From Myxococcota bacterium (GTDB lineage Bacteria; Myxococcota; B64-G9), in assembly GCA_022710975.1 (NCBI GenBank), contig JAKLGA010000006.1:310001-374000 (forward strand): a stretch of 64,000 nucleotides of DNA. The letters are read 5' to 3'. Of this stretch, positions 14,541-24,045 are shown in pieces; position 1 is the stretch's first letter, and every line of letters starts with the position of its first letter. The notes under the pieces are model-generated. The model had not been told where the DNA came from. It made no database searches and saw only the letters and a list, made by a program, of their open reading frames with translations. The translations under genes and the position numbers were made by a program.

Positions 14541-17141
14541 CTACTGGAACGTCCCGCTCGGCCAGCTCAGGAACCCGATCTGCCGCTCTGTCGAACCCTC
14601 TTCGTGCGGGAAGCTGAAGCCGCGGGTGATGGTGCGCTTGCTCCCGTCCCACTCGGTGATCTCCACCACCACCTCGCCGTAGGCTTGTCGCTGGCACATG
14701 TCCGTCCCCGAGATCGTGCACCACAGGCACATGAAGTTGCACATGCCTCCGCAGATGTCATCGCAGCACCAGTAGTCGCCGCCCAGCGAGGTCGACGAGT
14801 GGCAGCGGAAGTACACGAAGATGCCGAAGCTCCCCAGCCCTGGATCGGGGAAGTTGATCTCGTCCGCGGCGTTGCCGGGATCCAGCGCGTTGTCACCGTC
14901 CTCCCAGCTGTCGCGCTGGTAGACGGGAGCGCCGTGGAAACCCCAGTCGGGGGTCGGGTTGCCCGCCTCCTCGCCCTCCTTGCCGGGGTGGCAGTCGTCG
15001 CTGGTGAAGCTGTCGGCCTCCCAGCTCGCGCCGGGGCGCAGCAGGTGCAGGTCGACGTCGACCCGGTTGTCCCCCAGGCCCCGATCGATCCAGTTGGCAG
15101 CGATGCGGAAGGACTGCGGGCCGCGCACCCGGACCGTGAAGGTGGCCTCGGTGGACTCGTTGACCGGGCTGTCGTTGTCACGCACCACCAGGCCGATCAC
15201 GTAGTCCCCGGGAAAGTCGAAGGTCACGTTGGCGAACAGCGCGGGGGTGCCTCCGGCCACGATGCCCGGCGCGCTCCCCCGCCCCGCCGGGTAGCTCACG
15301 ACGCGCCACAGGTACTCCTGCACGAACCCGTCGCAGTCCGTGGAGTAGCTGCCGTCGAAGGACACCAGGTCGCCCAGGTCCACCTCGATGAACCCGGTGG
15401 TGTTCCCGCCCACACGCAGATCGGCCTGCGGCCCGGAGTAGACCTGGAGGTCGAGGCTGTCGTCGTCGCTCCAGGCGCCCTGGTCGTCGCGGACGCGCAG
15501 GCCGACGGTCGTGAGCCCCGCCTCACGCACGATCAGCGCCGTGGTCGGGTTGGCCGTGCCGGGCAGCGTGGACGGCTGGCCGCAGGGGTTCGCGTTGGGC
15601 TGCTGGATGATGCGCCACTCGTAGCCGGCCAGCGCGCCGTCGTTGTCGAACGAGCCGCTGCCGTCCAGGCCGACCTGGCTGTTGAGGGCCACCCGCAGCA
15701 GGGCCGTGTCCACGCCGTTGGCCAGGATGACCGCCGTGGGGCGGGCGTTGCCCTGGACCCCCGAGCCGCCCACGTCCAGGCGGACGTCCGGGGCGTGCTC
15801 GGGGTCGTCGTGGGTGATCACCAGCTGGGTGGCGTCCCCGCCCACGTCCACCGGCGCATAGCCGACCTCGAAGCTCACCTCCCCGCCCGGCTGCACGGCC
15901 AGCGGTAAGGCCGGCAGGCCCGAGAGGCTGAACTCGGCCGTGTGTCCAGGGAGGAGATCGATCCCGCTCAGGGTGAGCGAGCCTACCCCTGTGTTCCGGA
16001 CGGTGACCGGAACGCCCGGGGCCGTGGTGTTGGCGGACACCTCGCCGAAATCGACGCGCGCCGGGGTCACCTCGATGCTCGGTGCGCCGGCCCGGGCGCG
16101 CACCTGCACGCTGGCCGTGGGGGCGTTCGGGTCCGAGCTCAGCACCACGATCTCACCGTCGTAGGTGCCCCGCGCGGGCGCCAGGAAGGTGACCTGGGCC
16201 TCGAGCACGTCCCCGCGGTTGAGGAAGGCAGGCAGGGACACCGGCTCCAGGCTGACCGCGTCGAGCAGCGTCAGCGTGTAGGCGTTGGCGATGTTCACCT
16301 CGGGCGCCACCTCGTCGAGCTCGAGGACCGCGTTGCCCGTGCCTGTGTTCGACAGCAGGCACTCCAGGGTCGCGGGGCTGCCGACCGCCACGTCGCCGAA
16401 GTCGAGCAGCAGCGGGTCCAGGGAGAGCTGGGCCTCACCCTTGAACTCGCTGATGAGCTGCACGTCGAGCTCGGGCTGGTCCGGATCGTCGCTGTATAGC
16501 TTGGCCACGGCCCGGTCGGTCGAGCCGTCCACGGCGAAGTAGGTCACCACCAGCGCAGACTCACCGCCCGGCGGGATGGTCACCGCCGGCGGCACGCCCG
16601 GGGCCACGTCGAACTCGTCCAGCGGGTCCTGATCGACGCTGACCACGCTCAGGTGGAGATCGGCCTGGCCGCTGTTGCGGACCAGCAGGTTGGCGTCGAC
16701 AGGCTGGCCCACGGTCACGTTGCCGAAGTTGAGCTCGTAGGTGGTCCCCTGGGCGTCCTGGCGGATGATCACGTCGCCGGCCAGGGCGATGTCCGGCTGC
16801 TGCACCTGCTCCTCGCCGCCCGGGTCGTTGCCGTCCGCGGGCCCGTCCTCGCCGTCCAGCCCTCCGTCCACCCGGGTGCCAGGCACGCACAGGCCGCCCT
16901 CGCAGATCTCATCCCCCAGGCATTGCAGATCCGAGGAGCAGGGCCGCTGATCGTCGTCTCCGCCGATGGGCTGGCACACCCCCTGGGCGCAGTACTCGCC
17001 CACACCGCACTCGAAGTCCTGGGTGCAGGGGACGCTGCCATCGTCGGGCAGGCCGCTGCTGTCGGCGCAGCCGGACAGCGCGAGCCACAGGCCCAGGGTC
17101 AGCACCCCGGGGAAGCCGAGAGGTCGGCGGCGCGGTCGCAT
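14541..17141 (-). CDS. Large lipoprotein with choice-of-anchor-D and PKD-type repeats
   Basis: 866 residues. Lipobox LALSGCAD at about 22-27. Residues about 35-90 hold two Cys modules (CTQDFECGVGEYC, CSSDLQCLGDEIC). About 130-455 contain three Ig-like ASH/Hydin-type repeats, each with a DFG-[DE]V start and an N-TG core (LLVRNSGQADLHL, LLSNTGTGNAVLEL, VRNTGVGSLTLSG). About 465-675 hold two PKD-like beta-sandwich domains (VGLDGSGSFDNDG, VSFDGSYSTDCDG). The C-terminal ~190 residues form a separate domain with NRVDVDLHLLRPGA and a dense Cys cluster (YWCCDDICGGMC), perhaps metal-binding or disulfide-linked. Probably outer-membrane surface displayed; function unknown. AGGAGG precedes the ATG. Confidence 0.85.
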   Translation of the reverse strand: MRPRRRPLGFPGVLTLGLWLALSGCADSSGLPDDGSVPCTQDFECGVGEYCAQGVCQPIGGDDDQRPCSSDLQCLGDEICEGGLCVPGTRVDGGLDGEDGPADGNDPGGEEQVQQPDIALAGDVIIRQDAQGTTYELNFGNVTVGQPVDANLLVRNSGQADLHLSVVSVDQDPLDEFDVAPGVPPAVTIPPGGESALVVTYFAVDGSTDRAVAKLYSDDPDQPELDVQLISEFKGEAQLSLDPLLLDFGDVAVGSPATLECLLSNTGTGNAVLELDEVAPEVNIANAYTLTLLDAVSLEPVSLPAFLNRGDVLEAQVTFLAPARGTYDGEIVVLSSDPNAPTASVQVRARAGAPSIEVTPARVDFGEVSANTTAPGVPVTVRNTGVGSLTLSGIDLLPGHTAEFSLSGLPALPLAVQPGGEVSFEVGYAPVDVGGDATQLVITHDDPEHAPDVRLDVGGSGVQGNARPTAVILANGVDTALLRVALNSQVGLDGSGSFDNDGALAGYEWRIIQQPNANPCGQPSTLPGTANPTTALIVREAGLTTVGLRVRDDQGAWSDDDSLDLQVYSGPQADLRVGGNTTGFIEVDLGDLVSFDGSYSTDCDGFVQEYLWRVVSYPAGRGSAPGIVAGGTPALFANVTFDFPGDYVIGLVVRDNDSPVNESTEATFTVRVRGPQSFRIAANWIDRGLGDNRVDVDLHLLRPGASWEADSFTSDDCHPGKEGEEAGNPTPDWGFHGAPVYQRDSWEDGDNALDPGNAADEINFPDPGLGSFGIFVYFRCHSSTSLGGDYWCCDDICGGMCNFMCLWCTISGTDMCQRQAYGEVVVEITEWDGSKRTITRGFSFPHEEGSTERQIGFLSWPSGTFQ

Positions 17142-17201
17142 GGAACGCCTCCTGCTGAGTGTACCTCGGCAGTCTACTACAGATTTGTGCGCGGGCGCGA
17201 A

Positions 17202-18275
17202 TCAGGGTTTGAGCGAGAGGTTCAGGTTCTGGACCGCGTTGGCCTGGACCGTGACCTGGCCCCGGTAGGCCTGCCGGCCCTCGGCCTGCACCAGGACGTC
17301 GTGCTCGCCGGCGCACACCTTGTCGATGACCAGCGGCGTCTTGCCCGGGCGGCGCTTGCCGTCCAGATCCACGCTGGCCCCCGCGGGCTCGCTGGTCACG
17401 TACACCCAGCCATGGCCCCCGGGGCAGCCGGCGTTCTTCACCAGCCCCGCGGTGATCTGCAGCTCGGGCTGCGCCTCGGCCATGGCGATGCGCTGCTCCC
17501 AGGGCTGATAGCCAGCGAGCTGGACGCGCAGCGCGATCTCGCCCTGGCGGGGGATGCCGTGCACGGTCACCGGCGTCAACCCGCGGAACTGGTCGTTCAC
17601 CAGCACCTCGGCCGAGGGAGGATCGGACAGCACCGTCAGCTCACTCGTCGGCACGGCCTTCGGGGGCGCCGCTGGCCTGGCGGGGGCCTCCGCGGCCGGC
17701 TCCGCTCGCTCGACGGTGGCGCCCACGCCGGCCTCGGGCGCCGCCTGCGGGGCGGGCGGAGCCGGGCTGGGCTCCTCCCCGGCGAAACGGCCGATCAGGA
17801 ACCAGCCCAGCAGCGCGCTCAGCAGGGCCACGGGCAGGAGCACCAGGAGGACGCGCCGCTGGAAGATGCTGGCGGTCCCCTGGCCCGCCTCGCCGGGCGG
17901 CCGCGGGGCCGGCCCGGGCCGAGCGTGGACGGGCAGCGGCGGCTCGAAGGGCGCGGGGGACGCAGCCGTAGCCGGCGTGGGCTGGCGCCTGGCCGGCCGA
18001 CCGACCGGCGCGGGGCCCGCAGCCGGGCGGCGCGTCTGCGTCCTGGCCGCGGGCGGCCGCGCGGCCGGGGGTGGTCCACCCACCACGAGGACGTCCGTGT
18101 CCTCCTCCTCCTCGAGCACCAGCGGCGCCGGTAGCTGGCCGGTCCGGGGCGGCCTCGCCCCGGCGGGTGGGGTGGCCGGGCCGGCGCCATCCTCTTTCCA
18201 GAACGCGTCGGGATCGAGCAGGCTGCCGTCGCCTGCGGCCTCGCGCGGGTCTCTCTTCGGGCCCATGCCGCTCAT
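17202..18275 (-). CDS. Single-pass membrane protein with PEGA domains
   Basis: 357 residues. Residues 1-140 are a cytoplasmic Pro/Ala/Arg-rich disordered region with an acidic EEEEDTDVLVV patch. One transmembrane helix lies at about 143-163 (VLLVLLPVALLSALLGWFLI). The outer part, after another Pro/Ala linker, has two PEGA repeats (LTVLSDPPSAEVLVNDQFRG... and VYVTSEPAGASVDLDGKRRP...), small beta domains often fused to Ser/Thr kinases or surface proteins in myxobacteria. There is no kinase domain here. Its ATG overlaps the stop of the upstream DUF2007-like gene by four bases, so the two are translated together. Confidence 0.82.
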   Translation of the reverse strand: MSGMGPKRDPREAAGDGSLLDPDAFWKEDGAGPATPPAGARPPRTGQLPAPLVLEEEEDTDVLVVGGPPPAARPPAARTQTRRPAAGPAPVGRPARRQPTPATAASPAPFEPPLPVHARPGPAPRPPGEAGQGTASIFQRRVLLVLLPVALLSALLGWFLIGRFAGEEPSPAPPAPQAAPEAGVGATVERAEPAAEAPARPAAPPKAVPTSELTVLSDPPSAEVLVNDQFRGLTPVTVHGIPRQGEIALRVQLAGYQPWEQRIAMAEAQPELQITAGLVKNAGCPGGHGWVYVTSEPAGASVDLDGKRRPGKTPLVIDKVCAGEHDVLVQAEGRQAYRGQVTVQANAVQNLNLSLKP

Positions 18276-18970
18276 CTTCTCCCGCCCTGGTCGCCCAGGG
18301 ACGCCAGGAACTCCTGTTCCTTCTCCGCCACCTTGTGACGCGCATGCAGGGCGCGCTGGTTCTCATCCTTGACATACCCGGGCGCCAGGGCCAAGTCCAC
18401 GGCCCAGGCGCCGGCCCCCAGCAGCCCGGCCCACCAGGATCCGGTGTAGATCGCCAGCCCGACGCTGAAGGTCGTGGACAGGAAGAGGAGCAAGGCCGCC
18501 TTGCCCTGCCCCGCGTACCAGTGCCCGAGCCCGAGGCCCGGCAGCGCGGCCAGCGCGCGGGCCACCCACACCTTCCGCAAGCGCAAGGACTCGACAGACG
18601 GCAAGGCATCGGCCGAGCGGAACAGGTCTCCTGCCCCGGCCGCCGGGTCCTCGTCCTCCTCGTCCTCGTCGTCCTCGTCGTCGTCCTCGACCTCCTGCCC
18701 GCTCCCCGGCGGCGCGGCGCCCACCGCGACGGGGGCCCCGGGGCGCTCCGGGGTGTCCCCGAAGAAGACCCGGGCCGCGTCCGCCACGACCTGCCTGGCC
18801 TCGGCCAGCCAGTCCGCCGGCACCTCGATGATCAGCCGGCCCGCCGCCCCGCGCCGTGTGCGATGAGGGATCTCCCGCTCGCGGAGGGCGGCCGGGTAGA
18901 TCTCGGACTCCATGGGGCTGTCCCACTCCCCCAGCACCTGGAAGTCCATGGCTTCGTTCGGCTCGCCCAC
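18272..18970 (-). CDS. DUF2007-like N-domain plus membrane segments
   Basis: 232 residues. The first ~75 residues (VLGEWDSPMESEIYPAALRE, LIIEVPADWLAEARQVV) resemble the small DUF2007 'putative signal transducing protein' fold. A very acidic linker, EVEDDDEDDEDEEDEDP, follows. The last ~100 residues have two or three hydrophobic segments, including LPGLGLGHWYAGQGKAALLL, which recalls TM2-type membrane modules, then a charged helical tail. The GTG at 18968-18970 is the upstream start; an ATG at 18949 is an alternative. First gene of the two-gene PEGA unit, divergent from the GYF-PATAN operon. Confidence 0.75.
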   Translation of the reverse strand: MGEPNEAMDFQVLGEWDSPMESEIYPAALREREIPHRTRRGAAGRLIIEVPADWLAEARQVVADAARVFFGDTPERPGAPVAVGAAPPGSGQEVEDDDEDDEDEEDEDPAAGAGDLFRSADALPSVESLRLRKVWVARALAALPGLGLGHWYAGQGKAALLLFLSTTFSVGLAIYTGSWWAGLLGAGAWAVDLALAPGYVKDENQRALHARHKVAEKEQEFLASLGDQGGRR

Positions 18971-19019
18971 GCCCGCAGTGTACTACGTGCCGGCCCCGAT
19001 GAGCAGGGTGAGATTTTTG

Positions 19020-19049
19020 GTGACATCCGTCCCGGGCGTGTGGTAGCGT
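19020..19049 (+). promoter_or_regulatory. Possible promoter of GYF-PATAN/DUF4912/GH57 operon
   Basis: -35 GTGACA (19020-19025), 18-bp spacer, -10 TAGCGT (19044-19049), 35 bp before the ATG. Moderate match. Confidence 0.4.
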
Positions 19050-19083
19050 GCCGGCCGACCTGAGGTTCTTCGGGGAAACAAAC

Positions 19084-20886
19084 ATGGCGCCGCGACGATA
19101 CTTCTTCCGGGCCGTGAACGGCCAGGTGGTCGGCCCGGTCAGCCTCAACGCCGTCGCTGAGATGATTCGCTCGGGGCAGCTCAAGGCCAACACCCCGGTG
19201 TCGATCGACGCCGCGGACTTCAAGCCCATGAAGGCCTTCCCGGAGCTGGCCACCCTGCTGTCGGTGGACGTCGATCTGCCCGACGCGAGCGAGGGCGACG
19301 ATCTGCTCGAGTCCCCGGCCACGTACTCGGGCAACATCGAGGAAGTCAGCCTGCCCAAGCTGATGTTCACCTTCAGCGCGGCCAAGGCGAACGGCCGGCT
19401 GGTGCTGCAGAACGACAGCGTCCGCAAGCAGATCTACCTGCAGAACGGCAAGGCCGTGGCCGCCCTGTCCAGCGACCCGGCCGAGAGCCTCAACCACTAC
19501 CTGGTCAGCCACGCCGGCCTGAACGCGCTGCAGATCGAGCAGCTCTACCAGCAGGCCGGGCTCCAGGACGACCTCCTGGCGGACATGGTCGTGCACCGCG
19601 GCCTGCTGCAGCCGCACCAGCTCTTCGAGATCCTGCGCGAGCTGCTGCTGGAGAAGGTCTTCGAGCTGTTCTCCTGGCGGGTCGGCAGCTACGGTTTCTA
19701 CGACGGCCAGCTCTACAAGGGCTCGATCCTGCCGCTCAACCTCAACCCCTGGGAGATGATCGCCGAGGGCGTGCGCCGCGGCTACCAGCCGGAGGAGCTG
19801 CAGCAGCTGCTCTCACCGCTGCGCAACCACATGCTGCTGGGGCACGACAACGCCCACGTGCACCTCAACCAGCTCGTGCTGACCCCGCGCGAGCTCAAGG
19901 TGTTCAAGACGATCAGCGCCGGCCGCACGCTGGGGGGCGTGCTCCAGCAGCTGGCGGCCGATCCCGACAGCGAGCGCACGGTCCTGACCATGGTCTACCT
20001 GGGCATCGAGCTCGAGCTGATCGGCATCGGGGAGGCCGCGGAGACCGCGGCCTCCAGCGAGGAGGCCGCCGCCTGGGACGAGATGCTGGGCGAGACCAGC
20101 CCCGCGCCCGAGCCCGCCCCGGCTCCTGAGGCCAGGCCGGCCACCGGCCCGATCAGGCCGCTCCCGCCGAGCTCGCTCGAGGAGAAGAAGCTCCTGGACC
20201 TCTTCAACGCGCTCAAGGCCAAGGACCACTTCGAGCAGCTGGGCCTCGCGCGCGACGCGGGCGCGGCGCAGGCCTCCAAGGCCTTCATGAAGGCGGCCCG
20301 CGAGCACCACCCCGACCAGCAGGCCGTGGACGCGCCGGAGCGGCTGAAGAAGATCCACTCGGACATCTTCGCCCTGCTGAACGAGGCCCACCAGGTGCTC
20401 TCGGACGACAAGAAGCGGCAAGGGTACCTGGAGCAGCTCGAGGTCGCGGCGGACGGCGTGGACGTGAAGAAGATCATGGACGCCGAGCTCATGTTCCAGC
20501 GGGCCGAGGTCCTGGTGACCAACCGCAAGTTCCCGGAGGCGCTCAAGCTGCTGGACGAGTGCATCAGGCTCAACCCCGAGGAGGGCGAGTTCCACATCTA
20601 CCGGGGCTACGCCGCCTTCTGCAGCAAGGCGAACCCGGACGGGGTGTTCCGGGAGCACTGCGTCCAGACGATCCTCAGGGGGCTCAAGATGCGGGACAAC
20701 AGCGTCCCGGCCGGGTACCTGTTCCTCGGGCGAGTCTACCTGGCGGCGGAGGACCTGGACAAGGCCGCCAGCTCCTTCAAGAAGGCGCTCGGGCTCGATC
20801 GCAACAACCTGGACGCGCAGCGCGAGCTGCGGCTGCTCGAGAGCAGGATGAAGGACAAGAAGTCCTTCTTCGGGAGAAAGAAATGA
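19084..20886 (+). CDS. GYF_2 - PATAN (DUF4388) - DnaJ - TPR signalling protein
   Basis: 600 residues. About 5-60: GYF_2 domain (YFFRAVNGQVVGPVSLNAV). About 75-300: PATAN/DUF4388 region (SGNIEEVSLPKLMFTFSAAK, GRLVLQNDSVRKQIYLQNGK), an alpha-helical module of response regulators and gliding/c-di-GMP proteins. About 300-345: Ala/Pro/Glu linker. About 365-440: J-domain with intact HPD (REHHPDQQA). About 460-590: TPR-like helices. Ends with KKSFFGRKK. Likely a cytoplasmic adaptor that can recruit DnaK. First gene of an operon: its stop touches the region of the DUF4912 gene start, with GH57 following. Confidence 0.88.
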   Translation: MAPRRYFFRAVNGQVVGPVSLNAVAEMIRSGQLKANTPVSIDAADFKPMKAFPELATLLSVDVDLPDASEGDDLLESPATYSGNIEEVSLPKLMFTFSAAKANGRLVLQNDSVRKQIYLQNGKAVAALSSDPAESLNHYLVSHAGLNALQIEQLYQQAGLQDDLLADMVVHRGLLQPHQLFEILRELLLEKVFELFSWRVGSYGFYDGQLYKGSILPLNLNPWEMIAEGVRRGYQPEELQQLLSPLRNHMLLGHDNAHVHLNQLVLTPRELKVFKTISAGRTLGGVLQQLAADPDSERTVLTMVYLGIELELIGIGEAAETAASSEEAAAWDEMLGETSPAPEPAPAPEARPATGPIRPLPPSSLEEKKLLDLFNALKAKDHFEQLGLARDAGAAQASKAFMKAAREHHPDQQAVDAPERLKKIHSDIFALLNEAHQVLSDDKKRQGYLEQLEVAADGVDVKKIMDAELMFQRAEVLVTNRKFPEALKLLDECIRLNPEEGEFHIYRGYAAFCSKANPDGVFREHCVQTILRGLKMRDNSVPAGYLFLGRVYLAAEDLDKAASSFKKALGLDRNNLDAQRELRLLESRMKDKKSFFGRKK

Positions 20887-20900
20887 TCGGGAGGTGGTTG

Positions 20901-22055
20901 ATGAAGAAGCTCGAGACCCGCACGCTGCGAGAGCTGCTCGACCTGGCCCGCGAGTGGGGCCTGTCCGGGTACTCGAAGTTGAAGAAGAACGAGCTGGTCA
21001 AGCTGCTCGCCCGGCGCCTGGCCAAGCAGCCGGACAGCCCGCCCGCGGCCCCGGCCGCCAAGCCCGCCGCCCGGGAGGCCGAGCGCGCCGCGCCGCGCAA
21101 GGCCGCGCCCCCCAGGGGCAAGGCCGAGCCCGAGCCCGCCAAGGCGCGCGAGCAGAAGCCGGCGGCGGCCAAGGCGTCCCGGCGGGGAGCCGAGTCCCTG
21201 CCGGAGGCCTACTCCGACGGGCGGCTGGTGCTGCTGACGCGCGATCCCCAGTGGCTCTACTGCTTCTGGGACCTCACGCCCGAGCAGGCGCGCCACCTGG
21301 CCGCGGGCGGCGAGAGCGCGTTGCGCCTGCTGGAGCGGAGCGGACGGGAGGGGCGCGAGATCCAGCGCATCGTGCTGCCCCAGGGCGCCCGGAGCTGGTA
21401 CCTGCACGTCGAGGCGGCCGGCAAGGACTACCTCTGCCAGCTCGGCTTCGGCCGCGAGGACGGCGGGTTCGAGCCCCTGCTGACCTCCAACCCCTCGAGC
21501 ACGCCGCCGGCCGGGATGGGACCTGCCTCGCCCGAGCGGTTCGTCGGCCCCTCGCCCGTGGCCTCGCCCGCGGCCCGCTCCCAGGCGCCTGCCGAGGCCC
21601 AGGTGGCGCCCGCGAGCGCGGTCCCCGCGGGCACGGCCCCCGCGGAGCGCTTCCAGCTCGCCTCCGGCGCCGGCGGCCGCATCGGCGGCCCGGCCTCGGG
21701 TGAGGCCCTGTCCTCGCTGAGGGTCCGGCTCGAGGGCCGCCTGGCCTCGGAGCTGCTGTCCTCGGCCCTGCACGCGCCGGGTAGCGTCAGGCCCGGTGCG
21801 GCCCCCGGCGCCGACTACTGGTTGTGGGCGGACGCCGAGGTGATCGTGTACGGAGGCACGGTGCCGGGCTCCAGCGTCACCCTGGGCGGCGAGCCCATCG
21901 CGCTCGACGAGGGCGGGCGCTTCATCGCCCGGTTCGCCTTCCCCGATGGCCACCTGCCCTTCCCCATCGAGGGCGTCTCACCCGACCGGCGTTTCTCCCG
22001 TAAGCTGCGCATCGACGTGCGCCGGGAGACCGCCTGGATCAAGGCGAAGGGCTGA
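20901..22055 (+). CDS. DUF4912 protein with Rho N-terminal-like domain
   Basis: 384 residues. Residues 1-38 (LETRTLRELLDLAREWGLSG) are a Rho-N/SAP-like helical nucleic-acid-binding motif, as usual in this family. A basic Pro/Ala linker follows. The DUF4912 domain starts near residue 95 (VLLTRDPQWLYCFWDLTPEQ) and continues after a low-complexity insert (about 195-270) to the conserved ADAEVIVYGGTVPGSSVTLG section. ATG at 20901 is preceded by GGAGG at six bases; an upstream ATG at 20883 overlaps the previous stop. DUF4912 genes are commonly next to GH57 branching enzymes, as here; role unproven. Confidence 0.85.
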   Translation: MKKLETRTLRELLDLAREWGLSGYSKLKKNELVKLLARRLAKQPDSPPAAPAAKPAAREAERAAPRKAAPPRGKAEPEPAKAREQKPAAAKASRRGAESLPEAYSDGRLVLLTRDPQWLYCFWDLTPEQARHLAAGGESALRLLERSGREGREIQRIVLPQGARSWYLHVEAAGKDYLCQLGFGREDGGFEPLLTSNPSSTPPAGMGPASPERFVGPSPVASPAARSQAPAEAQVAPASAVPAGTAPAERFQLASGAGGRIGGPASGEALSSLRVRLEGRLASELLSSALHAPGSVRPGAAPGADYWLWADAEVIVYGGTVPGSSVTLGGEPIALDEGGRFIARFAFPDGHLPFPIEGVSPDRRFSRKLRIDVRRETAWIKAKG

Positions 22056-22068
22056 CCGCCGAGCCCCG

Positions 22069-23673
22069 ATGAGCGCCCGCGGCTACATCGGGCTGGTCCT
22101 CCACGCCCACCTGCCCTTCGTGCGCCACCCGGAGCACGAGCGCTTCCTGGAGGAGGACTGGCTGTACGAGGCGATCAGCGAGTGCTACCTGCCGCTGCTC
22201 GACCTGCTGGAGCGCCTCGAGGACGGGCGCGTGCCGGGCTGCATCACCCTGAGCCTCACCCCGACGCTGCTGTCGATGCTGGCCGACGAGCTGCTGATGC
22301 GCCGCTACCTGGCCCACCTCGAGCGGCTGCTCGAGCTCTCGGCCCTGGAGGTCCGCCGCACGCGCACCGACGGGCGCTTCCACCCGGTGGCCCGCATGTA
22401 CGCCAGCCGCCTCAAGCGCACCCGCCGCCTGTTCCTCGAGCGCTACCGGGGCGACCTGCTGGCGGGCTTCCGGCGCCTGGAGGGCTGCGGGCGGGTGGCG
22501 CTGATCACCTCGGCCGCCACCCACGCCTACCTGCCGTTGCTCGCCCACCGCCCGCTGGCGGTGGCGGCGCAGATCCGCACCGCCCTGCAGGTGCACCGCC
22601 GGCTGCTCGGGCGCGCCCCCGCCGGCATCTGGCTGCCCGAGTGCGGTTACCACCCGGCCGTGGAGCCGGTGCTGCGGGAGTGCGCCCTGCGCTACTTCTG
22701 CCTCGACGCCCACGGGGTGCTGCACGCCAGTCCCGCGCCGCGTTTCGGGGTGTACGCCCCGGTCTACGGCCCGCAGGGGGTGGCGGCCTTCGGCCGGGAT
22801 CTGCACTCCTCGCGGGAGGTGTGGAGCGCGGAGGTCGGCTTCCCCGGCGATCCGCTCTACCGCGAGTTCTACCGCGACATCGGCTTCGATCTCGACGTCG
22901 AGTACGTGCGCCCCTGGATGCAGGCCACCGGCGCCCGCAAGGCCACAGGCATCAAGTACCACCGCATCACGGGGCCCGGCCAGGACAAGCAACCCTACCA
23001 GCCGGCGCTGGCCGCGCGCCGGGCGGCCGAGCACGCCGCGCAGTTCGCCCAGGCGCGGGCGGCGCAGGTCGAGGAGCTCGCCCGCTGGATGCCCGGCCGG
23101 CGGCCGCTGGTGCTGGCGCCCTACGACGCGGAGCTGTTCGGCCACTGGTGGTTCGAGGGCCCGCTGTTCCTGGAGCGGGTGCTGCGCGAGGTGGCGGCCC
23201 GCCCCGGTGCGCTCGCGGCCTTGAGCCCGGACACCTACCTGGACGAGCAACCCAGCAACCAGCAGGTGGAGCTGCACCTGTCGAGCTGGGGCGATCGCGG
23301 TTACAGCGAGATGTGGCTCAACGAGAGCAACGACTGGATCTACAACCACCTCGATCACGCCAGCGCCGCCATGCTGGCCCTGGCCGCGGACTACCCCGCG
23401 GCCGAGGGCCTGCCCCGGCGCGCCCTCGATCAGGCGGCCCGCGAGCTCATGCTGGCCCAGGCCTCCGACTGGGCCTTCATCATGCGGACAGGCACCAGCG
23501 TGGGCTACGCCGTGCGCCGGACGGTCGAGCACCTCGAGGCCTTCTCCAGCCTGGCCGCCATGCTGCGCGGCGGCGAAATCGCGCCGGCCGAGCTCGCCCG
23601 GCTGGAGCAGAGCCACAACCTGTTCCCGGGGATGGACTACCGCTGCTACCGCCCGGACTGGCGCCCGGGGTGA
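22069..23673 (+). CDS. GH57 family alpha-glucan branching enzyme-like (DUF1957)
   Basis: 534 residues, the length of GH57 1,4-alpha-glucan branching enzymes. LVLHAHLPFVRHPEHERFLE at the start is the first GH57 conserved region. The nucleophile Glu is in IWLPECGYHP (about 186-195) and the acid/base Asp in LAPYDAELFGHWWFEG (about 345-360). The C-terminal helical part with QASDWAFIMRTGTSVGYA is family typical. It would cut alpha-1,4 links and make alpha-1,6 branches in glycogen. It starts 13 bp after DUF4912 in the same operon. No GlgA/GlgP genes are nearby. Confidence 0.92.
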   Translation: MSARGYIGLVLHAHLPFVRHPEHERFLEEDWLYEAISECYLPLLDLLERLEDGRVPGCITLSLTPTLLSMLADELLMRRYLAHLERLLELSALEVRRTRTDGRFHPVARMYASRLKRTRRLFLERYRGDLLAGFRRLEGCGRVALITSAATHAYLPLLAHRPLAVAAQIRTALQVHRRLLGRAPAGIWLPECGYHPAVEPVLRECALRYFCLDAHGVLHASPAPRFGVYAPVYGPQGVAAFGRDLHSSREVWSAEVGFPGDPLYREFYRDIGFDLDVEYVRPWMQATGARKATGIKYHRITGPGQDKQPYQPALAARRAAEHAAQFAQARAAQVEELARWMPGRRPLVLAPYDAELFGHWWFEGPLFLERVLREVAARPGALAALSPDTYLDEQPSNQQVELHLSSWGDRGYSEMWLNESNDWIYNHLDHASAAMLALAADYPAAEGLPRRALDQAARELMLAQASDWAFIMRTGTSVGYAVRRTVEHLEAFSSLAAMLRGGEIAPAELARLEQSHNLFPGMDYRCYRPDWRPG

Positions 23674-23679
23674 GGCCCC

Positions 23680-24045
23680 TCAGTGGAGGGTGTCGGAGGG
23701 GTTCTTCACCAGGCGCGCGGCCAGCTCCGGCTCGGCCAGCCTGCGGACCAGCTCCTGCTGCTCGGCCTCCCGCTGGTGCTGCTCGACGAGCTCCCGGCGC
23801 ACCTCGCGCAGATCCTCCTCGTCCACCAGCCCGCGCCTGCGGAGCTGGGCCTGCAACAGCGCCAGGGCCTCGTCGAGCTGGCGCACGTCGGCCTCCACCA
23901 CCCCCAGCCGGTCCAGCAGGTATTTGAGCGAGCCGGCCAGCTGGCGCCGGCCCTGCCAGGTGAGCAGCACGCCGGCCACCAGCAGGACGACCCCCACCAG
24001 CAGCACCCCCAGGATCACCCACCCCATCGCGGTCCAGGAATCCAT
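23680..24045 (-). CDS. Small anchored coiled-coil protein
   Basis: 121 residues. An N-terminal membrane helix (about 6-30, GWVILGVLLVGVVLLVAGVL) is followed by a long charged helix with heptad-like Leu/Val spacing (LDRLGVVEADVRQLDEALAL, RRELVEQHQREAEQQELV). It likely sits in the inner membrane with a cytoplasmic coiled coil. The ATG is supported by GGAGG six bases upstream. Convergent with the GH57 gene, six bases between stops. Function unknown. Confidence 0.72.
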   Translation of the reverse strand: MDSWTAMGWVILGVLLVGVVLLVAGVLLTWQGRRQLAGSLKYLLDRLGVVEADVRQLDEALALLQAQLRRRGLVDEEDLREVRRELVEQHQREAEQQELVRRLAEPELAARLVKNPSDTLH

